Assembly (NCBI GenBank): GCA_036307305.1
Contig: JAXJXV010000022.1
Coordinates: 1-54,294, forward strand
Reading direction: 5' to 3'
Origin: SIG607 sp036307305
GTDB taxonomy: Bacteria; Bacillota; Clostridia; Oscillospirales; Acutalibacteraceae
Length of the DNA: 54,294 nt
The notes under the pieces are model-generated. The model had not been told where the DNA came from and did no database searches. It saw nothing but the letters and a program-made list of their open reading frames with translations. Positions 1 through 7,089 of the stretch are shown here, in pieces. A program made the translations under genes and the position numbers. Positions within the stretch are counted from its first letter, which is position 1. Every line of letters starts with the position of its first letter.

Positions 1-1
1 C

Positions 2-77
2 GCTGGTGTAGCTCAGTTGGTAGAGCAGCTGATTTGTAATCAGCAGGTCGGGGGTTCAAGTCCGTCCACCAGCTCCA
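2..77 (+). tRNA. tRNA-Thr (anticodon TGT), CCA encoded
   Basis: Complete cloverleaf. The acceptor stem is GCTGGTG (2-8) paired with CACCAGC (67-73). The anticodon stem GCTGA/TCAGC encloses the loop TTTGTAA, with anticodon TGT at 35-37. The T-loop is GTTCAAGT and the discriminator base is T. The CCA end is encoded at 75-77. The last 18 nt of the gene are duplicated 174 bp downstream (see the repeat entry), which suggests this tRNA 3' end has served as an attachment site. Confidence 0.97.
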
Positions 78-289
78 ATCTTATGGCTGACTTTAGTTGG
101 ACTTGAAGCCTAAGAGGGTGAGGCGCGTTAAGAAAACAATTGATAATTGTTTTTAGAGCCGAAGTGCGAAGGGCGGTACTGCACAGTATGTGCGGTGACC
201 AAACACGGAAGATTTTCCGTAAGGAAAAGCTTCGTCCGTCCACTAGCTCCATTCTTATGGCTGACTTTAGTTGGACTTGAAGCCTAAGA
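60..289. repeat. 56-bp direct repeat of the tRNA-Thr 3' end and downstream flank
   Basis: Positions 60-115 and 234-289 are the same 56-bp sequence with two mismatches (70/244 and 78/252). Each copy begins in the T-arm of tRNA-Thr, runs through the CCA end and continues into an inverted repeat (TCTTATGGCT ... AGCCTAAGA). The second copy lacks the rest of the tRNA, so it is not functional. The 118 bp between the copies has no convincing gene but holds a hairpin (AAAACAATT-GAT-AATTGTTTT). The arrangement resembles attL/attR of a tRNA-targeted integrative element reduced to a scar, or a simple tandem duplication. Confidence 0.85.
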
Positions 290-300
290 AAATTAAATAT

Positions 301-385
301 GGGAGAATTCCCGAGCGGCCAAAGGGGGCAGACTGTAAATCTGTTGTCTCTGACTTCGATGGTTCGAATCCATCTTCTCCCACCA
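301..385 (+). tRNA. tRNA-Tyr (anticodon GTA), class II, CCA encoded
   Basis: The acceptor stem is GGGAGAA (301-307) paired with TTCTCCC (375-381). The anticodon stem GCAGA/TCTGT encloses the loop CTGTAAA, with anticodon GTA at 335-337. A long variable arm follows, as expected for bacterial tRNA-Tyr, then the T-loop GTTCGAAT. The discriminator is A and CCA is at 383-385. It is followed at once by a strong terminator. Confidence 0.97.
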
Positions 386-388
386 AAA

Positions 389-422
389 AAACGACAAGGT
401 TCGACAGAGCCTTGTCGTTTTT
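389..422 (+). terminator. Rho-independent terminator of the tRNA cluster
   Basis: The stem ACGACAAGG/CCTTGTCGT (391-419) is followed by a T run. It directly follows tRNA-Tyr and ends the tRNA transcript. Confidence 0.9.
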
Positions 423-647
423 ACTTCTTACTTCTTACCTCTTACTTCTTCACTCTTCACTAAAAAACCTTGTCGTTTTTGAAGTAATAAGTAAGAAGTA
501 ATAGTGAAGAGGTTTCGGTGTCGGCTATGCCGACGAAATATAAATAATATGTAGGCGTTCAAACACATAGGTTAAAATTTTAAATAGCATCGAATTTGTA
601 CAACCTTTTCAAAAAATCGACAAGTTTCGACTTGTCTATTTTTTTAT
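423..647. other. Non-coding stretch with low-complexity inverted repeats and a terminator-like hairpin
   Basis: No credible gene. About 423-515 contains runs of ACTTCTTAC-type repeats and their reverse complement (AGTAAGAAGTAA), so a large imperfect palindrome can form; the string CCTTGTCGTTTTT from the upstream terminator recurs inside it. A small hairpin GTCGG-CTATG-CCGAC lies near 522-536. A second terminator-like hairpin, GACAAG-TTTCGA-CTTGTC plus T run, lies at 619-645. The rest is AT-rich sequence in which I see nothing. Confidence 0.6.
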
Positions 648-760
648 CCATTGCGAAAGCAATGGCATATCATCAACACGGCAGACCGTGTTGTATCTCA
701 TCAGTCCGTAAGGACTGTATATCATCACGCTTTAGCGTGTATGTCATCACCGCAAGGCGC
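648..760. repeat. Array of mini-hairpins joined by GTATNTCATC linkers
   Basis: Successive short perfect palindromes: CCATTG/CAATGG (648-665), AACACGG/CCGTGTT (675-692), AGTCC/GGACT (703-716), ACGC/GCGT (727-738) and a decayed CCGCAAGG-type unit near 749-760. The hairpin sequences differ, but the linkers are nearly constant: CATATCATC, GTATCTCATC, GTATATCATC, GTATGTCATC. The period shrinks from 28 to 22 bp. Because stems vary while linkers are conserved, this is neither a CRISPR nor a simple tandem repeat. Confidence 0.8.
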
Positions 761-866
761 ATTTCTTCGGCGTGATTTAATATGCACAGCTTCAAATATA
801 TTTTTATCGTTTTATGCAACTACCGCCGATTTTTCTACAGTTTTATTGCTTTATACAGCAACTATG

Positions 867-895
867 TTGACAATACTCATAAAACAAAATATTAT
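867..895 (+). promoter_or_regulatory. Sigma-A-type promoter of the 931 gene
   Basis: TTGACA (867-872), 17-bp spacer, TATTAT (890-895), 36 bp upstream of the ATG at 931. An AGGAG ribosome binding site lies just before the start. Confidence 0.7.
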
Positions 896-930
896 AATAA
901 TTGTAAATCATTATTCAGGAGTGTGCTAAA

Positions 931-2565
931 ATGGATATCAGGCTTAGTATGGTTCATAACAATCCCGGTGAAAAACCGTTTGACACAAAGTTTCACAATC
1001 CTGAAATTCTTAAAGAATACGGATATAACGGTCAGGTTTTCAAGCATATCAACACAGTTATAAGCTTTGATAGCTTAGGTCTTAATTTATTCCCTGACGG
1101 CAGTGAAGAAAAAAGATGGCTCAGCAATTTTTCTTCAGACATAAAAAACGAAATAACCCTTGCAAAAAACACAGGTTTATCTGTTTTTTACCACGTAGAC
1201 CTATTCGTGCTTCCCAAGAAAATCGTTGAGCATTATAAAGACGATATTTGTGACGAAAACGGTAAAATTTCTATTGATAAGGAAATGACACTGCAGTTAC
1301 ACCGAGTGTTACTTAATGAGCTTTTTTCTGTTTATCCCCAGGTTGACGGACTGATTATCAGAGTAGGAGAAACTTATCTGCACGATACTCCTTATCATAC
1401 CGGTAATGGCGCGGTTAAGTATGGAGATAAAGATACCGAGAAAAAACAATTTGTAAAGCTTCTTAACTTTTTAAGGGAAGAAGTTTGTGTGAAGCACAAC
1501 AAGAAGCTGATTTTCAGAACTTGGGACTGCTTTAACGATAGATTTCATACTAATCTGCAATATTATTTAGACGTCACCGACAAAATTGAAACCCACGAAA
1601 ATTTATATTTTTCCATTAAGCACACCGCCCTTGATTTTTGGCGTAACGTTAAATGGAACGACTGTCTGACTCAGGGCAAACATCAGCAAATTGTTGAGGT
1701 TCAGTGTCAAAGAGAATACGAGGGCAAGGGCGCATATCCATCTTATGTAATGGACTGTGTTATAAACGGTGACACCTGCAACAAAACAGTTATCGGTTTA
1801 AAGGATATTGTAAATCATCCTCTGATAAAAGGCGTTTACACATGGCCCCGCGGTGGCGGTTGGTATGGTCCTTATTCCCCCAATGAATTTTGGAGTGATA
1901 TCAACACCTACGTAATAGCAAATTATTCAGCCGACACAACGCTGTGCGAAAGCGATATTTTCAACCGCTTTGCAGAAGAAAAAATGAATTTATCAAAGAC
2001 TGATGCAGATAAATTCAGAAAGCTGTGCTTAACTGCAAATAAAGCTATTCTTAAAAGCCGTTATATTTCCTGTTACGACAAAGACCTCCTTAATGAAAGC
2101 TCTATGCCCTGCTGTAACTGGATGCGCGACGATATGCTCGGCGGACTTTTCCATTTAAAGAAAGCCTTTGAGGTTTTATTTAAGGAGAATAAATTATACG
2201 AAGCGCTAAAGGAAAAGGAAGAAGGCTTAAGGCTGTGGGAAGAAGCGTTCGCTATTTGCAAAAGTATAGATTGGAACCTTTGTTCAGACCGAGATTTCAT
2301 TATCACTTCTTGCGATTATGCGGTAAGGCTTTTTGACGTTGTATATCAAGGCTTCAAAGTAATGGTATACGGATATATGACCGATAAGGGTATTGAAAAA
2401 ATAGGAGAACTAAAAAAATCAATAAACCTTTTCGACAATGCTTGGGCTAAATACAAAACGCTTGAAAATAATATAAATGCAGCCACGTTATATAAAATCG
2501 ACTACTATTTATATAATCAACCCGGACTACGTGAATCTGTTGACAATTACAGAAAATATCTTTAG
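931..2565 (+). CDS. TIM-barrel, glycoside-hydrolase-like protein
   Basis: 544 aa with no signal peptide or membrane segment, so probably cytoplasmic. The first ~340 residues look like a (beta/alpha)8 barrel. Candidate active-site motifs are RVGETYLHDTPYH (about residue 144), RTWDCFNDRFHTN (about 194) and a tryptophan-rich TWPRGGGWYGP (about 302). A helical region follows (about 370-540). The pattern recalls GH20/GH67-like carbohydrate enzymes, but I cannot assign a family or substrate. The start is supported by an AGGAG site and its own promoter. It appears to be a single-gene transcript. The CDS is certain; the enzymatic role is inference. Confidence 0.75.
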   Translation: MDIRLSMVHNNPGEKPFDTKFHNPEILKEYGYNGQVFKHINTVISFDSLGLNLFPDGSEEKRWLSNFSSDIKNEITLAKNTGLSVFYHVDLFVLPKKIVEHYKDDICDENGKISIDKEMTLQLHRVLLNELFSVYPQVDGLIIRVGETYLHDTPYHTGNGAVKYGDKDTEKKQFVKLLNFLREEVCVKHNKKLIFRTWDCFNDRFHTNLQYYLDVTDKIETHENLYFSIKHTALDFWRNVKWNDCLTQGKHQQIVEVQCQREYEGKGAYPSYVMDCVINGDTCNKTVIGLKDIVNHPLIKGVYTWPRGGGWYGPYSPNEFWSDINTYVIANYSADTTLCESDIFNRFAEEKMNLSKTDADKFRKLCLTANKAILKSRYISCYDKDLLNESSMPCCNWMRDDMLGGLFHLKKAFEVLFKENKLYEALKEKEEGLRLWEEAFAICKSIDWNLCSDRDFIITSCDYAVRLFDVVYQGFKVMVYGYMTDKGIEKIGELKKSINLFDNAWAKYKTLENNINAATLYKIDYYLYNQPGLRESVDNYRKYL

Positions 2566-2573
2566 TTTTAGAG

Positions 2574-2603
2574 TTTACAATAACTCATAACTTATGTTAT
2601 ACT
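2574..2603 (+). promoter_or_regulatory. Promoter of the DUF6440-like gene
   Basis: TTTACA (2574-2579), 18-bp spacer, TATACT (2598-2603), followed by a GGAGG site and the ATG at 2635. Confidence 0.7.
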
Positions 2604-2634
2604 TTCTATACAGAAAAATTTTTGGAGGTTTTGT

Positions 2635-2811
2635 ATGGCTAAGAATAACAGATTCAAAAAAATTTACAGTCAGGGTATGGGTTCTATGGAAATCTGGGTC
2701 GATAAAGAAACAGGGGTTAATTATCTGTATCGACAAAGCGGCTATGCCGGTGGAATGACCGTTCTGTTAGATAACGACGGCAAACCCGTAATTACATATA
2801 ATGAGGAATAA
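2635..2811 (+). CDS. DUF6440-family small protein
   Basis: 58 aa, starting MAKNNRFKKIYSQG and ending at a TAA at 2809-2811. The core WVDKETGVNYLYRQSGYAGG, followed by a short LLDNDGKPV segment, matches my recollection of the DUF6440 family: small proteins with a conserved 'DKETGVNYL ... GYAGG' core, widespread in Firmicutes and of unknown function. It has its own promoter, a TTTGGAGG ribosome binding site 6 nt before the ATG, and a terminator immediately after the stop, so it is an autonomous gene. No signal peptide is visible. Confidence 0.85.
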   Translation: MAKNNRFKKIYSQGMGSMEIWVDKETGVNYLYRQSGYAGGMTVLLDNDGKPVITYNEE

Positions 2812-2812
2812 A

Positions 2813-2850
2813 AAAATCACCCACTCACGATGGAGTAGGGTGATTTTTTA
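2813..2850. terminator. Bidirectional terminator
   Basis: AAAATCACCCACTC/GAGTAGGGTGATTTT stem flanked by A and T runs. It serves the DUF6440 gene (plus) and the 2851-3357 gene (minus). Confidence 0.85.
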
Positions 2851-3357
2851 TTAATCTTCTATACCTTTTTTATACCAAGTTCTCAGTATAAAGGGCAGTA
2901 TACCAACAACAACTGCCAATCCTAAGGATACTAAAGCTACCGGCCATATTCCAAACTGAGCAACCCAAACAGGTGCCATCGACGTAATAACGCCGCCGCA
3001 AGGATACGCCATACCTATAACTTCATAACCAGCAAGTTCACTAAGCTTAATTCTATCCTCTTCAACCTGACGAATAACAGTGTCGTCATCGCACTGAGTA
3101 AGGTTTGGATGAGAAAGAGTGTGAACGGCAATTTCGTGACCGTCATAAATGTATTTTACATCCTCAGGATGTACCTTGTAATGAGAAATTCTCTTATCGT
3201 TTATGTTAAGAATTCCCTTTTGACCCAAAAGAGCGGAATTAAGATTAAAGGTACATTTAAGACCGTACTTATTAAGAAGCTCGATAAGTCGTATATCTTG
3301 TGTAACACCATCATCATAGCTAAATGTTATCGCTTTATTTTTACCACCGAATTTCAT
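2851..3357 (-). pseudogene. Chimera: NodB polysaccharide deacetylase N-terminus joined to a membrane-protein C-terminus
   Basis: 168 aa in one open frame. Residues 1-~118 are the start of a polysaccharide deacetylase (NodB/CE4): TFSYDDG (motif 1), HTLSHPNL (metal-binding motif 2) and AYPCGG (motif 3 region). The remaining half of a NodB domain, including the later catalytic His motif, is missing. In its place is a hydrophobic segment (about 128-158, rich in V, L, G and I) ending RTWYKKGIED, which looks like the last transmembrane helix and tail of an unrelated transporter. The simplest reading is a deletion that fused the 5' end of one gene to the 3' end of another. GGTGG precedes the ATG. 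Deacetylase activity is unlikely. Confidence 0.65.
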
Positions 3358-3427
3358 TTAAACCACCGCATTTTTAATATATCACACAAAAAAACAAAAG
3401 TAAATATTTAAAAATTATTTTATTTTC

Positions 3428-3456
3428 TTGCTTAACCTGTAGTTTTGTGATAAAAT
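3428..3456 (+). promoter_or_regulatory. Promoter of the LRR gene
   Basis: TTGCTT (3428-3433), 17-bp spacer, TAAAAT (3451-3456), 27 bp upstream of the ATG, which has an AGGAGG site. Confidence 0.65.
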
Positions 3457-3482
3457 GATTTAAGCAAACAGGAGGGATTATT

Positions 3483-4175
3483 ATGTCTGATAAATTTATT
3501 ATTGAAAATGGTGTTATAATCGACCACGAAATATCAAGCGAAACCGACACAGAGGTTGTATTCCCAAAGGACGCTACCGCTATTGGCGAAAACCTCTTTT
3601 GTGGATACAACAATATCGTATCCGTTTCAATTCCCGACAGCATTGTTTCTATTAATGACTGTGCTTTTCAAAGTTGTACCGGTCTTAAGTCTGTTTTAAT
3701 TCCTTCAAGCGTTAAAACTATAGGTGAATTTGCTTTTGAATATTGTGAAAGTTTACAATCCGCAGTGCTCTTAAACGGTATCACTTCAATCGGATACGGT
3801 GCATTTTCAAACTGTGAGCTTCTCACAAATATAACTATACCTGACAGTGTAACAGATTTACAGGGCAGTGCTTTTTCTTCTTGCACCGGTCTTTTGACAC
3901 TATCAATACCCGGCAGTATTAAAACTGTTTCCGAAACCGCATTTTATAACTGTACAGGTCTTACCTCTGTTGTTATTGGCGACGGCGTTGAAAGCATTGA
4001 GTCTCAGGCTTTTGCTTTCTGTGAAAATCTAAAAACTGTTATTATCCCGGAGAGTGTTAACTTTATAGACTCCGATGCTTTTGAAGACTGTGAAAATCTC
4101 ACAATCATATCAATACCGGGAAGCTGTGCATGGCAGTTTGCAGAAGACAACAACATTGATTTTATGGCTCAGTAA
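3483..4175 (+). CDS. Leucine-rich repeat protein (BspA/LRR_5 type)
   Basis: 230 aa composed of about seven tandem ~23-residue repeats of the LRR_5 form, for example LTSVVIGDGVESIESQAF and LKTVIIPESV; most repeats carry 'AF..C..L..V.IP'. There is no signal peptide, lipobox, membrane anchor or sorting motif, so unlike many BspA-like adhesins it seems cytoplasmic or lacks an export domain. AGGAGG lies upstream and its own terminator follows (4181-4217). The role is unknown; LRR_5 domains mediate protein binding. Confidence 0.85.
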   Translation: MSDKFIIENGVIIDHEISSETDTEVVFPKDATAIGENLFCGYNNIVSVSIPDSIVSINDCAFQSCTGLKSVLIPSSVKTIGEFAFEYCESLQSAVLLNGITSIGYGAFSNCELLTNITIPDSVTDLQGSAFSSCTGLLTLSIPGSIKTVSETAFYNCTGLTSVVIGDGVESIESQAFAFCENLKTVIIPESVNFIDSDAFEDCENLTIISIPGSCAWQFAEDNNIDFMAQ

Positions 4176-4180
4176 TATTT

Positions 4181-4217
4181 AACACCTTGTTCTCAAACGA
4201 TAACAAGGTGTTTTTTG
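4181..4217 (+). terminator. Terminator of the LRR gene
   Basis: AACACCTTGTT ... AACAAGGTGTT stem followed by TTTTTT. Confidence 0.9.
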
Positions 4218-4251
4218 GCTATTACATTCTTTTTAAAGGACAACTTTTTAT

Positions 4252-4971
4252 ATGTGTGAATTATATAATAAACCCATCAAATGCGCTGCACTTCCTGATG
4301 TAAGTAACGTTACACTCCAAATCAATAAGGAAAAATTTGTAGACGTATACTCCTATTCGGGCGGTGAAATAAAGGTGAATATGCAGTATGCAAAAAACGG
4401 CATACCCTTTGCTATTAACACCGCTTATTTAAGAGAAACGGTTGCTGAAAAACTACTGGAGGCAAAAGCGCTACTACCAAGCGGCTACACGTTCGAAATT
4501 TTTGACGCTTGGCGTCCTTACGAAGTACAGTTAAGCCTTTATAATATTTATAAAGAAGAAATCAAAAAAAGCTCTACCCCCAATATAAGCGAAAAAGAAT
4601 TGAATGAAAAAATAAGCGAATTCGTTTCACTCCCCGATAAAAACAAACAAATTTCTTTTGTTCATTCTTCAGGCGGAGCTGTAGACCTTACAGTTTTAGA
4701 TTACGACGGCAGAAGGCTTGATATGGGAAGTGATTTTGATGAATTCACAAACAAATCCTATACCTGTTGGTACGAGCAAAACAGTACCGACGAATTGGTT
4801 ATCAAAAACCGCCGACTGTTGTACAACGTTATGACAAGTTGCGGTTTTACAAACTTCCCGTCGGAATGGTGGCATTACGATTTTGGTGATGCTTTCTGGG
4901 CGTATTACAAAAACGAAAAGGTAATATATCCTTCCGAATTTGAAGAAAGGAACGTAAAAAAATATGGCTGA
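4252..4971 (+). CDS. D-alanyl-D-alanine dipeptidase (VanX/DdpX family, peptidase M15D)
   Basis: 239 aa. The family hydrolyses D-Ala-D-Ala to D-alanine; VanX depletes it for vancomycin resistance, while DdpX-type enzymes recycle it. Visible motifs: DAWRP (about 85-89), HSSGGAVDLTV (about 138-148, supplying the zinc-binding His and Asp) and EWWHYDF (about 206-212, catalytic Glu and third zinc ligand). No signal peptide, so cytosolic. AAAGGA precedes the ATG. No vanHA or vanRS lies nearby, so a resistance role is not indicated. Its last 8 nt overlap the next gene, a TIR protein, so the two are translationally coupled. Confidence 0.9.
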   Translation: MCELYNKPIKCAALPDVSNVTLQINKEKFVDVYSYSGGEIKVNMQYAKNGIPFAINTAYLRETVAEKLLEAKALLPSGYTFEIFDAWRPYEVQLSLYNIYKEEIKKSSTPNISEKELNEKISEFVSLPDKNKQISFVHSSGGAVDLTVLDYDGRRLDMGSDFDEFTNKSYTCWYEQNSTDELVIKNRRLLYNVMTSCGFTNFPSEWWHYDFGDAFWAYYKNEKVIYPSEFEERNVKKYG

Positions 4972-6295
4972 TTACACATTGTCAAACAGCTATGATATTT
5001 TCATCAGCTACCGCAGAGACGGCGGTGACGTGCTTGCAAAGCTTATTTTCGAGACCTTAAAGCAACATAAATATTCTGTATTTTTTGACCATGAATCGCT
5101 TTCTTCCGGTGTTTTTGGGGATAAAATACTCGGCACTATAAGAAATGCAAAGGATGTTATAGTTGTTCTGTCTAAAGGCTGTCTTGCGCGTTGTAAAAAT
5201 ACTGACGACTGGATGTACCTTGAAATTTGCGAGGCTATAAAAAACGGAAAAAATATCATTCTTGTTTTTTCAGAGGATTTCAGTCAACCCACCGTGGAAG
5301 AATTGAAAGAATATCCCACAGAAATACAGCAATTATTCAAATATCAAGGTTATCTTATTAACATTGAACATTACGATAATACAATAAAAAAGATATGTGA
5401 CGGTCTTGAAAGCGCCCCCTTATCTTTTGATGAAAAGGATATTCATTATGCTGTTTCCTATCTACTTAAAAACGGAACCGAAACCCTTTCTGAAAGTGAA
5501 ATGAACGGACTTATAAGCGCTATTCTTACCACACGCTACGGAACAAAAATTTCCGATATTTTATCATCTTTCTTACATAAAAATCCAAAACGCTACAACA
5601 ACATTCGTTTAAGATTTAACTACGAAATATCTATTGACAGTGCTTTTCGTTTTGGCGATATTGATGTTGATGTAGATAAATATTTCAAACTAACCGAGTC
5701 ACTTTCTTATCAAAAACATTATTTAAGCGAATCACCGGGCAACACCTTCTGGATTTCCTTTGTCAGTGACCTTGATAAAGTAGATGATACCCTTCGTGAT
5801 GAAAACTATATTTTCAGCGAAAACCTGTTAATAGATAAAGCCGACCTTTGCACACTGGTCGCTTTAAATGAAGAACATCAAAAGCAGTTTTTTACAAAAA
5901 ATATGCGCGTTAAGTTTAATCTTAACAGCAAGGTTTTGGAACCCACACAGCTAATCTTCAACGAAACAGGCATATTTGCAAAATACGAGCTTGATGATGA
6001 CGTAGAGAACGGCAATATTCTTGACGTAAAATTAGCATTTTCCATTCCTCACAGAAAAATTTCAAGTTACTTTTTTGCTTCTATCAGTGACCCCACTTAC
6101 AGTCCTCATATAAGCTTCACATATCCCGAAGACGAAATTAATGTTGAAATGATTTCATTTATGAGCAGAAACACTACCACCTCTGATGCAAAGATATTTG
6201 ACGGACTGAGAGAAATTTCCTTTGAGGAAGAATGGGTTTTACCAATGAGTGGCGCAGTATTTATAATCAATCCCGAACAAAATGATAATAATTAG
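4964..6295 (+). CDS. TIR-domain protein with an uncharacterised C-terminal region
   Basis: 443 aa. Residues ~8-150 form a TIR domain: YDIFISYRRDGGD at the start (strand A and following loop), YSVFFD, SLSSGVF, IVVLSKGCL, and DWMYLEICEAI, which carries the W-x3-E glutamate position used catalytically by TIR NADases. The remaining ~290 residues are acidic and predicted alpha/beta; I do not recognise them. It overlaps the dipeptidase gene by 8 nt. The TIR part is clearly paralogous to the protein at 49146-50318, including the whole FISYRRDGGD segment and the DW...E motif, but the C-terminal regions differ. Bacterial TIR proteins often act in phage defence by degrading NAD+ or making cyclic ADP-ribose signals; whether this one does is inference. 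Confidence 0.88.
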   Translation: MADYTLSNSYDIFISYRRDGGDVLAKLIFETLKQHKYSVFFDHESLSSGVFGDKILGTIRNAKDVIVVLSKGCLARCKNTDDWMYLEICEAIKNGKNIILVFSEDFSQPTVEELKEYPTEIQQLFKYQGYLINIEHYDNTIKKICDGLESAPLSFDEKDIHYAVSYLLKNGTETLSESEMNGLISAILTTRYGTKISDILSSFLHKNPKRYNNIRLRFNYEISIDSAFRFGDIDVDVDKYFKLTESLSYQKHYLSESPGNTFWISFVSDLDKVDDTLRDENYIFSENLLIDKADLCTLVALNEEHQKQFFTKNMRVKFNLNSKVLEPTQLIFNETGIFAKYELDDDVENGNILDVKLAFSIPHRKISSYFFASISDPTYSPHISFTYPEDEINVEMISFMSRNTTTSDAKIFDGLREISFEEEWVLPMSGAVFIINPEQNDNN

Positions 6296-6299
6296 CAGA

Positions 6300-6402
6300 A
6301 AGCGAAGCAACTTTATGTTGCTTCGCTTCAGACTGTAGACAAAGTCCCAAAAGGAGCTTCGTCTACAGTCCGAAATGCTCTTCTTTAGAAGAGCATTTTT
6401 TA
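6300..6402. terminator. Three consecutive hairpins between convergent genes
   Basis: Hairpin 1: AAGCGAAGCAAC/GTTGCTTCGCTT (6300-6328). Hairpin 2: GACTGTAGAC (6331-6340) with GTCTACAGTC (6361-6370). Hairpin 3: AAATGCTCTTC/GAAGAGCATTT with a T run (6373-6402), a typical bidirectional terminator. They separate the TIR gene from the convergent translation operon. Confidence 0.85.
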
Positions 6403-6417
6403 GAGATTATGTTCAGT

Positions 6418-7089
6418 TTAGTCTCTACGGTTTTTTATTATATGCGCCTGATTGGTTTTTACTTTATTTATAAAATCGTTTATATGGGTTATTTTACTTT
6501 CAAAGCCTACGGCACCGAGTACCGTTTTGTTTACCGAGTGAATGTCACTTCCAGCAACTGTGGGAAGACTTAGCATTTCGGCATAGGCTAAGGCTCTGCG
6601 GTTAGCTTCATCGGGCTGACTTGCATTGTAAACCTCAATACCGTCAACAAGGTCGGGGAACAGGCGGACAAGCTCAACACCGTCTCTGAAGGGATGGGCG
6701 TGTATAACCATACCGCCGTCCTCTCGCACCTTTTTAAGATAATCGGCGGGAGAGAGTGAGAGTATATCAGGGTTGTCAAGAAGCCACTGCTCATCAAGTC
6801 CATAGGTAAGGAGATGACACCATCTGTAACTGTACTCAAAACCAAAGAATACGTCGATACCCTGTTTTTCTCCTTCTTCTTTTGCAATCTTGTAGCCTGT
6901 CATAAACTCCCCTACCCTTTCTTCCCAAGGAAGATTTGGGTCAACACAGGTGTTGCCGTTAAAAAAATGGTCGGTTATAAAGATTCCGCTATATCCCATA
7001 TCCTTATATAATTTAATATAATCCTTACCGCTTGACGAGGCGCATCGGCTGGTTTCAAGGGTATGGCAGTGCAGTTCATATAAATACAT
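6418..7089 (-). CDS. PHP-domain phosphoesterase
   Basis: 223 aa. The PHP metal-binding motifs are in order: ELHCHT (about 5-10), TDHF (about 39-42), FFGFEY (about 80-85, metal-ligand Glu), HAHPF (about 128-132) and GSDIH (about 181-185). The family contains histidinol phosphatases and RNase AM/TrpH-like nucleotidases; the exact substrate cannot be told. The ATG overlaps the ribF stop by 1 nt (TAATG), so it is the last gene of the rimP-to-ribF operon. Confidence 0.88.
   Translation of the reverse strand: MYLYELHCHTLETSRCASSSGKDYIKLYKDMGYSGIFITDHFFNGNTCVDPNLPWEERVGEFMTGYKIAKEEGEKQGIDVFFGFEYSYRWCHLLTYGLDEQWLLDNPDILSLSPADYLKKVREDGGMVIHAHPFRDGVELVRLFPDLVDGIEVYNASQPDEANRRALAYAEMLSLPTVAGSDIHSVNKTVLGAVGFESKITHINDFINKVKTNQAHIIKNRRD

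Noticed and set aside
271..501. 76-codon open frame over tRNA-Tyr
   Set aside because: It lies on the tRNA gene and its terminator, with no ribosome binding site.
648..760. CRISPR array
   Set aside because: The constant parts are only about 10 nt, the variable parts are palindromes rather than spacers, and no cas gene is nearby.
4252..4971. Vancomycin resistance cluster
   Set aside because: Only the VanX-like dipeptidase is present; no vanH, D-Ala-D-Lac ligase or vanRS nearby, and the ddl at 39453 is an ordinary D-Ala-D-Ala ligase by context.
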